Origin: Amoebidium appalachense
Taxonomy: Eukaryota > Ichthyosporea
Length of the DNA stretch: 64,000 bases
Direction of reading: 5' to 3'
Assembly (NCBI GenBank): GCA_963693365.1
Contig: CAVNZM010000002.1
Span: forward strand, 17,608,001 to 17,672,000
The notes under the pieces were generated by a model. It saw only the letters and a list, made by a program, of their open reading frames with translations. It was not told the origin of the DNA and did no database searches. Position 1 is the first letter of the stretch. Each line of letters opens with the position of its first letter. Positions 52,800 to 64,000 of the stretch are shown here, piece after piece. The position numbers were made by a program, and so were the translations under genes.

Positions 52800-53242
52800 A
52801 AATTAACTCTGCCGTTTGATTGGCTGGTGGGCAGTGACGTGGCTAACACTAGTATCGGATTGGCGGGTGTTAGGGGATGAGTATGGAGGCAGTAAATGGA
52901 TTGGTAGCTACGGAAGGTGTGAATACGATGGGAGAGCCTTAGAAGGTTGATTTGTGCTAGCTTTAGGAAGGTAAATGGATGGTCGGTTGGTGGGGAGTGG
53001 GAGGGAGCAATGGGATGGAGTCCGGGGGGGGGGGGGGGGGGGGGGGGAGGGGGGGGAGGCAATGGGATGGAGTCCCGGGGGGGGGGGGGGGGGAGGGGGG
53101 ATGGATAGAGAGGATGTTTTGCGGTAGGCTGCAATGAAATCAGCTGTCGCTATGAATTGAGTTCTCTTACCCAACCGGGCATAATATAGCCAACTTGCTC
53201 AGTTATCCGTGGTGCTGATATGTCCATGCGGTGGTGTATGAA

Positions 53243-53248
53243 AATAAA
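53243..53248 (+). terminator. AATAAA polyadenylation signal candidate, Tra2 gene
   Basis: AATAAA about 445 bases after the stop, with no nearer canonical hexamer seen. Confidence 0.5.
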
Positions 53249-53697
53249 GCCAATGCACACAGATGGCACCCCTGGGCATGTGCATGCGATGCCCTGTAAG
53301 AACAGGTTTCGGGGCATGCGTAGATGCTATATGGGGTTCAATTTCCCACTTTCGTTTTTTATTCCCCTCCCCTCCCTCCTCCTCCTCCCTTAGCACGAAG
53401 TCCGTTGCTTTAGCCTCCCCGGGCCTGTCTGCATTTTTGTTGGTGCAAAGTGGAATTGAAATACAGTTCGGAAGGTTGTGTGACACTGTGTGTCCGTGTG
53501 CGCGGCGTGTGTGTGTACACAGTGAGTGTGCGTGTGTTCAAGATGTTTAACGGAGGGCTCGTACGTAATCAAGCAAATTCCGACATGTGTGTGTGTGTGT
53601 GTGTGTGCAGGTGCGGGTGCGTGCGTGACTGTATGCTTGTGCGCGTATCTGCCACGTGCACGATGTGACTGTGCATGCGCACTTGCATGTGCATGTA

Positions 53698-53713
53698 TGT
53701 GTGTGTGTGTGTG

Positions 53714-53788
<75 letters not shown>
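53698..53788. repeat. (GT)n array
   Basis: About 90 bases of GT followed by a G run at 53830-53871, downstream of the Tra2 gene with no exon nearby. Confidence 0.95.
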
Positions 53789-53789
<1 letters not shown>

Positions 53790-53833
53790 AAGCATGTTTG
53801 GTTTGTGTTTAATTTTCCTGTGGGCGTGGAGGG

Positions 53834-53873
<40 letters not shown>

Positions 53874-55101
53874 TATGCACATGAGAGACACTCGCTCAGA
53901 CTTTGTGTTCCGTCCCCAGCTGCAGACTTCAAGAAATGCCAAGACCACACTGCGGCTTCGACTTTTGGTTTACTTTTCCGTGCTTTCTTTCGGTATCCGA
54001 GGCACACATGCGCACCATAATTCTATGCTGGCAATCTTGTTTTGCTTGGAAACTGTTTCTAGTACTAGCCCGTTGGTGCCGCCTTCAAACCTTCAGAGAT
54101 AAACTCTCAACAAGGAGCATGGATCCCCCCGGTAGAAAGCTTTTACCACACCCTTTACTCGGAAACGACCGATGATCGTCACACAAAAAAATCTTCTAAG
54201 GGTTCCAAACACTCCGCCGCTGACATGTCATTTCATGCAGAGCAGCTAAGCTAATATCACTATTAGAAAGGACAAAATTGCGAACCAAGAAGATACGAGT
54301 AAGTGAGTGCAAACTAAAATCACGAGGTGATCATGTTGAAACGAATTCAGCTGTCTTCTAGCACTTGCCACAACAACTTGACGTACCAAACCAATACACA
54401 TAATACCGTCAGAATCGATAGGATAACTAGATACTTTAAGACGGCTTAGCTGGAACAACGGTATCAAAGAGGAAGAAAGATTGGTGGGGGGTGGGGTGGA
54501 ATACAGAGGGATGCTACGGTACGAGGGACGATAACACCACATGTACTAATTGAATACTGTGTGCTTCCATTAGATATTTCTTGCCCCAGGTCCTCCCCCC
54601 CCCCCCCCCCCCCCTTCTGCCACACGCTTCCTGCCTCCCCAACCCCTTTTCCGTGGGACTTGGGCTGGGACTGTGGGGAGTTTTTCTTTTTTTTTCTTTT
54701 CTTTTTTTTTTTTTGGGGGGGGGGGGGGGAGGGGGGGGGGGGGGAGGGGCCGGGGAAGGGGGAAGGGGGAGGGGGGAGGGGGAAGGGGGAGGGGGAGGGG
54801 GAGGGGAGGGGGGAGGGGGGGACGTGTACGCAGCCGTGCACTGCATGACACGCTCTTGCTTTGCCGCTGTTCACTGACTTGAGTGTAGGCATGCCAATGT
54901 GCATTCTAAGGGCCATGGTCAAGCGAGTGCAGCCAGTTCGGAATACGAGACTAAAAAACGTGTCCGACAGACCCCGGAATCGTCCTCAATGTGTGCACTT
55001 CAAGCTTGTGTTATTTTTTTTAGTTTTGAACTGAATACTTTTCGGATCGATGTACGCTAAACTTGGTCCGTAATATGGCTTGGGTTCTGGATTTGTAGCG
55101 C

Positions 55102-55172
<71 letters not shown>

Positions 55173-55207
55173 AAGACATGCACACACACGCACGCACACA
55201 AAGACAT

Positions 55208-55248
<41 letters not shown>

Positions 55249-55405
55249 TACGGTATACACATACAAACACACATCACACACGACACATACCGCGCGACAG
55301 CCACAGAATCAAGCCCTCTCCCCCCTTCACCCCCCTCCTGCGCGCTCCCTTCCCCTCCCCTTCCGAGGGGACGTATTATACATATATATAGTATATACAT
55401 ATATA

Positions 55406-55438
<33 letters not shown>

Positions 55439-55564
55439 CCGATCATAGATATGTATATACTAAATAAATATCGTATCATATCATCATGATCATCTATTTA
55501 TAATGATCCGATCGGATCATCATTTTGATGGATATCATATTGGGGGGAGGGTAGGAGGAGGGCC

Positions 55565-55898
<334 letters not shown>

Positions 55899-56838
55899 TG
55901 TGTGTGTGTGAAGATCAGAGTCGCGAGCGCACACACACACACACTCAAGCATGCACACATGTTCATACATGCACATACATGCACACGTACACACAAACAC
56001 ACAGTGAGAGAGAGGCACAGTCAATGCACATACACATGCACACGCACATAATAGTATATATGGCGCGCGTGCACTTAGGTGTGTTGTTGATTTGCACACC
56101 TGCAGGTGTATATACCGGAAAGCAAGAAAATGTTCAATGACTACCACAACGTCCCATTTCCTGTCCGACCCACTTCTAGTCAGCTCTTCTAGTCACTTAA
56201 CTTTTGTCCAAGCTTGAAGGGGAAGGACAAAAACGTCTCCATATGCTTTTCGAAACGTGTTGCAAGCAAGAAGGATAGGCTCGAAAAAGAAAAGCAAGAA
56301 AAGGCCTGGACGACCACGTGTACTTAATCCAATAGTTCGTGCAGTTTAGCCCGAGGGGCCCAAGGGGCCGGAGAGCCCAATACGAGCACACAAGTAGTAT
56401 GTTTGATCAGTGGTTCCCGCGGTGACCTGGCGCTCGTGCACATATTGCTGGTGTCAGTGTTTTACAACCGTGCCATAATGCGTACTGAGAATATTGCTGC
56501 AGTGGAATAATACCGATTGCTGTGTAGCATGATGTACAGATTGCAAGAACGAAGGATCTTCGGTGATGAGCACTCGAATACTTGAGCGAACGAATTACTA
56601 TGAAGGCCAAGCTTATAAGCCCGAATCACGCACCCGGCCCCTGGACTCCTGCGGCCAGCTCCGAAGAGCCGCGGCCCTCGCGGTGGCCGTGCAGGTGTGG
56701 TTGCACACGCACCCTCGCTGCAGGCTTTGGGGTCCGGGCTGGCCCGTTCCGGTGCTGCACTGAGGCTGGCAGCTCCAACTTACCCAGAATTATAGTCACT
56801 CTGAGTGCTGTCTCCGTGCGGCCTCTCCTTCTTCTTCT

Positions 56839-56874
<36 letters not shown>

Positions 56875-57366
56875 TTGCCGCAGATTAGTAGCACAGCGTA
56901 GTAGGGCCGGGCCCGGCCACTTACGGCGTGTTGGCTTACAATTGTCGACTTAAAAGGGGGCCCTACGTAGAGCTCCCTTTCGTAAACCTGCTTGCACACA
57001 CTCACACAACGTAAGCCAGCGGGTACATAGCCTTGGAGACTACCAGAGTTACGTAACCTACGTTACGTCAGTGATACCTTGTAAGCCAATCACAGACGTC
57101 TTTAAAGTGCAGAGACGCTTAGCCATTGGCTAAGAGTGCATCACACGAGCGCACCGGGCCGCCGGATCATCCCGGTCACGGCAAAGCTAGGCCTTGCACC
57201 AGTCAGCACCAGTCAGCCACAAGGCCCTCCACAGGATGCCACTCTTTCATGACCGCGACAGGTGTGTGCACACAGCAGCGACCGTGACAGGTGTGTGCAC
57301 ACAGCAGCGCACAGCGCAATCATTCCACGGTTCGAGAACACAGCACCCAGGGGACAACCGTGCGCC

Positions 57367-62044
<4,678 letters not shown>

Positions 62045-62425
62045 CTTGTGGCCAATCATACACAGGGGGCATCGAGTGTTGAGCTGGCCGTGAGATATGT
62101 GGATGCTGTTAGGCCAATCACAATAAAGTCCTGTACGGAAAATAGTGCCACCCTGCGGATGAAAGTTACACAGATTTTTTTCACAGGGAATTATGTAAAC
62201 AGAGAAGTGAACAGAGTACTTTCACAGAATAAACACAGGGTAACTTTATTGGTCCTGTGAACGTTATTATTGGCAATATCGAGACGACTCGGGGGCCACA
62301 ATATGTTGCCCAACTTGCCTATCATATTATTGTATGCATGGCAGAGAGAGGCTTGTTCGAATCATCATGTGAGACTCTATGCCAAAAAATTTGAAAACTA
62401 TGAAGTTCCGATGCTCAATTGAATA

Positions 62426-62467
<42 letters not shown>

Positions 62468-64000
62468 TTCCCCCCATCCCTCCGGGCCCGTGCCGATGAT
62501 CATGCTTACGTCACGCATGCACATTTTAGTACTCGACGGTGCATGCGCACAGTACTCAGTGTAGTGTAAATGTACAGGTCGTTGTCGAAAGCCGATCGCG
62601 AAGACATGCAACTTGCAGAAGGCGCATTGCAAGTTTGTTTTATCAAAAAGAAAAAATAAATAAATAAACAATACCTCCATAGATATTATTGAAGGGGCAG
62701 TGGGACAGCAGTGAATTATATCTAACGCTAACCAGAATACCCGCAGCCACGTGAATCTTCCACGTGGTGCACCTCAGCACCTGGGTCCGGGCCGCCCGGC
62801 GGACTCACGCGGTACGTGGTTTCGCCGTCGACCAGTGATTGGACATACCTTGCATTCCACACGCTTTTTGTTTATCATCTCCCGCCTTCTGCGCAGGCTG
62901 TTTTGTTGCCTCATGATCAATCTTTTTTTGCATGTGACCATCAATATCTTTCTGGGAGGGTATATAAATATAAATATGCCCTAATAGAGTCTATTGAAAA
63001 CTACTGGTGTAAACTTTAAAAAGTCACCAGTAAGCTTATAATGGGCACACTACTCAGCTTCTAATGGCACCTCCCGGGGATTTTTACTTACATTGGAACG
63101 TACGAGAGTCTGTGGAATGTGGAGCTATGTCCGCGTTGAAGATCTTCAGATGTCCAAACTCTGAACCTTGTCGCCGCCGTAGCCTTTGTCACCTACCGAT
63201 ATTATCAAATTGTGTGTGCACAATAGAGCAGCTATACATTGTTATTTGTCTATTTCTTTCTAAAATAACGTGATTTATAGAAGTTCTACGTAATACACAA
63301 ACATTGTCTACAATCAAGAACAGTCAATTAACACCTCAAATACTCGCGCGTGACGTTTAGGGTGCGTATCCATAGCTATAGTATGCGTATGTACTGGCCG
63401 CTGTCGCACGGATATTTGGTAGACTTTTTTGTGTATACAGTTAACATAGAGTCATGCACAGATATGAAAATTATACCGTACGTGTGGCAGTGCTGAGCTA
63501 CTTTACAAGTAGCTGGCAGATGCTTAAGATACGATCATCATCGACCTGAGTCATCGTGTTCCAAAAATTCCTGGTATGCAACATCCATGATAGAACAGCA
63601 TCTTACTATCGGACTGTGCATTCCTTGGCTGCAACGTGAAATCTTGAAACGATGAACGTGATGGCACATGGACACAGTACAGGCGGGTGCATGCACACTG
63701 ATAGCTTTATACACATAACTACAAAAAACATATTGGTGAGAACACCAATGTTATTTACATCCAACGACTGTCCAAGGAACATAGGATTCTTCACATAAAC
63801 ACAGAGACTAGCTACTTCTTCTGGGCCATACAACTTGCATGCTCATGTCCATTTTTGCTTTTACCAGATGTTGAGGAGTATTGAAGGCTTTACGTGCACT
63901 CTTGCTGATTCAAACTCAACTTTAGTATACTTAACACTTACTAAACTTTATGTGGAGCTTGTTCACATAAATCTTTGACCTATGCAAGAGCTACCAGTAT
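62045..64000. other. Unique sequence without a recognised gene
   Basis: After the RMP24-like poly(A) signal there is one C run (62431-62467) and then AT-balanced DNA unusually free of simple repeats. Only short frames are open. Confidence 0.6.
62122..62127 (+). terminator. AATAAA polyadenylation signal candidate, RMP24-like gene
   Basis: AATAAA 78 bases after the stop, followed by a T-rich stretch (AGATTTTTTTC) that could be the downstream element. A second AATAAA lies at about 62230. Confidence 0.6.

Noticed and set aside
56582-56880. GC-rich open frame, possible gene or rRNA fragment
   Set aside because: It ends in a poly-T tract, resembles no rRNA segment I know, and has no domain.

Overview
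This is a nuclear genome segment from an intron-rich eukaryote. Evidence: split genes with GT-AG introns, AATAAA signals, and very dense dinucleotide arrays and poly-C/poly-G tracts. The gene set (Myc-type bHLH-zipper factor, MICU1, centralspindlin-type RacGAP, KLHDC10, Tra2, C18orf21/RMP24-like, possibly BAG6) points to Holozoa. The long repeat-filled introns and odd domain variants would fit a unicellular holozoan better than a typical animal, but that is inference; no species is assigned.

Layout. 248-5876 (+): 3' part of a BAG6-like gene with an FG/Q-rich tail. 5877-8197: intergenic, with a foldback element at 6603-7012. 8198-11798 (-): complete six-exon KLHDC10 orthologue. 11799-17494: no supported gene. 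17495-26829 (+): RACGAP1/MgcRacGAP-like gene, 15 inferred exons, C1 plus RhoGAP domains. 29274-33791 (+): four-exon ferric reductase/NADPH oxidase superfamily protein. 37154-39893 (+): three-exon Myc-like transcription factor. 41055-41720: repeat cluster sharing the core of the 6.6 kb element. 42250-42870 (+): weak EF-hand-like exon candidates. 43432-44916 (-): intronless MICU1. 46194-52799 (+): eight-exon Transformer-2 homologue. 57367-62044 (+): six-exon C18orf21/RMP24-like gene. 62045-64000: no supported gene.

Exon models were built by eye by joining reading frames across GT/AG boundaries. For KLHDC10, RACGAP1, MYC, MICU1, TRA2 and RMP24 the joined exons sum to a whole number of codons with matching phases, which is strong internal support. 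Two genes (BAG6-like, ferric reductase) each need a one-base frame correction.

The neighbours do not form an operon-like unit. They are unrelated housekeeping genes: protein quality control, degradation/stress signalling, cytokinesis, redox, growth control, mitochondrial calcium, splicing and RNase MRP. The most unusual features are genomic: splice sites set inside oriented simple repeats, two repeat families sharing a GCAGAATAATTC core, a 5'-truncated dispersed repeat ending in oligo-C, and a 44-bp minisatellite in a Tra2 intron.
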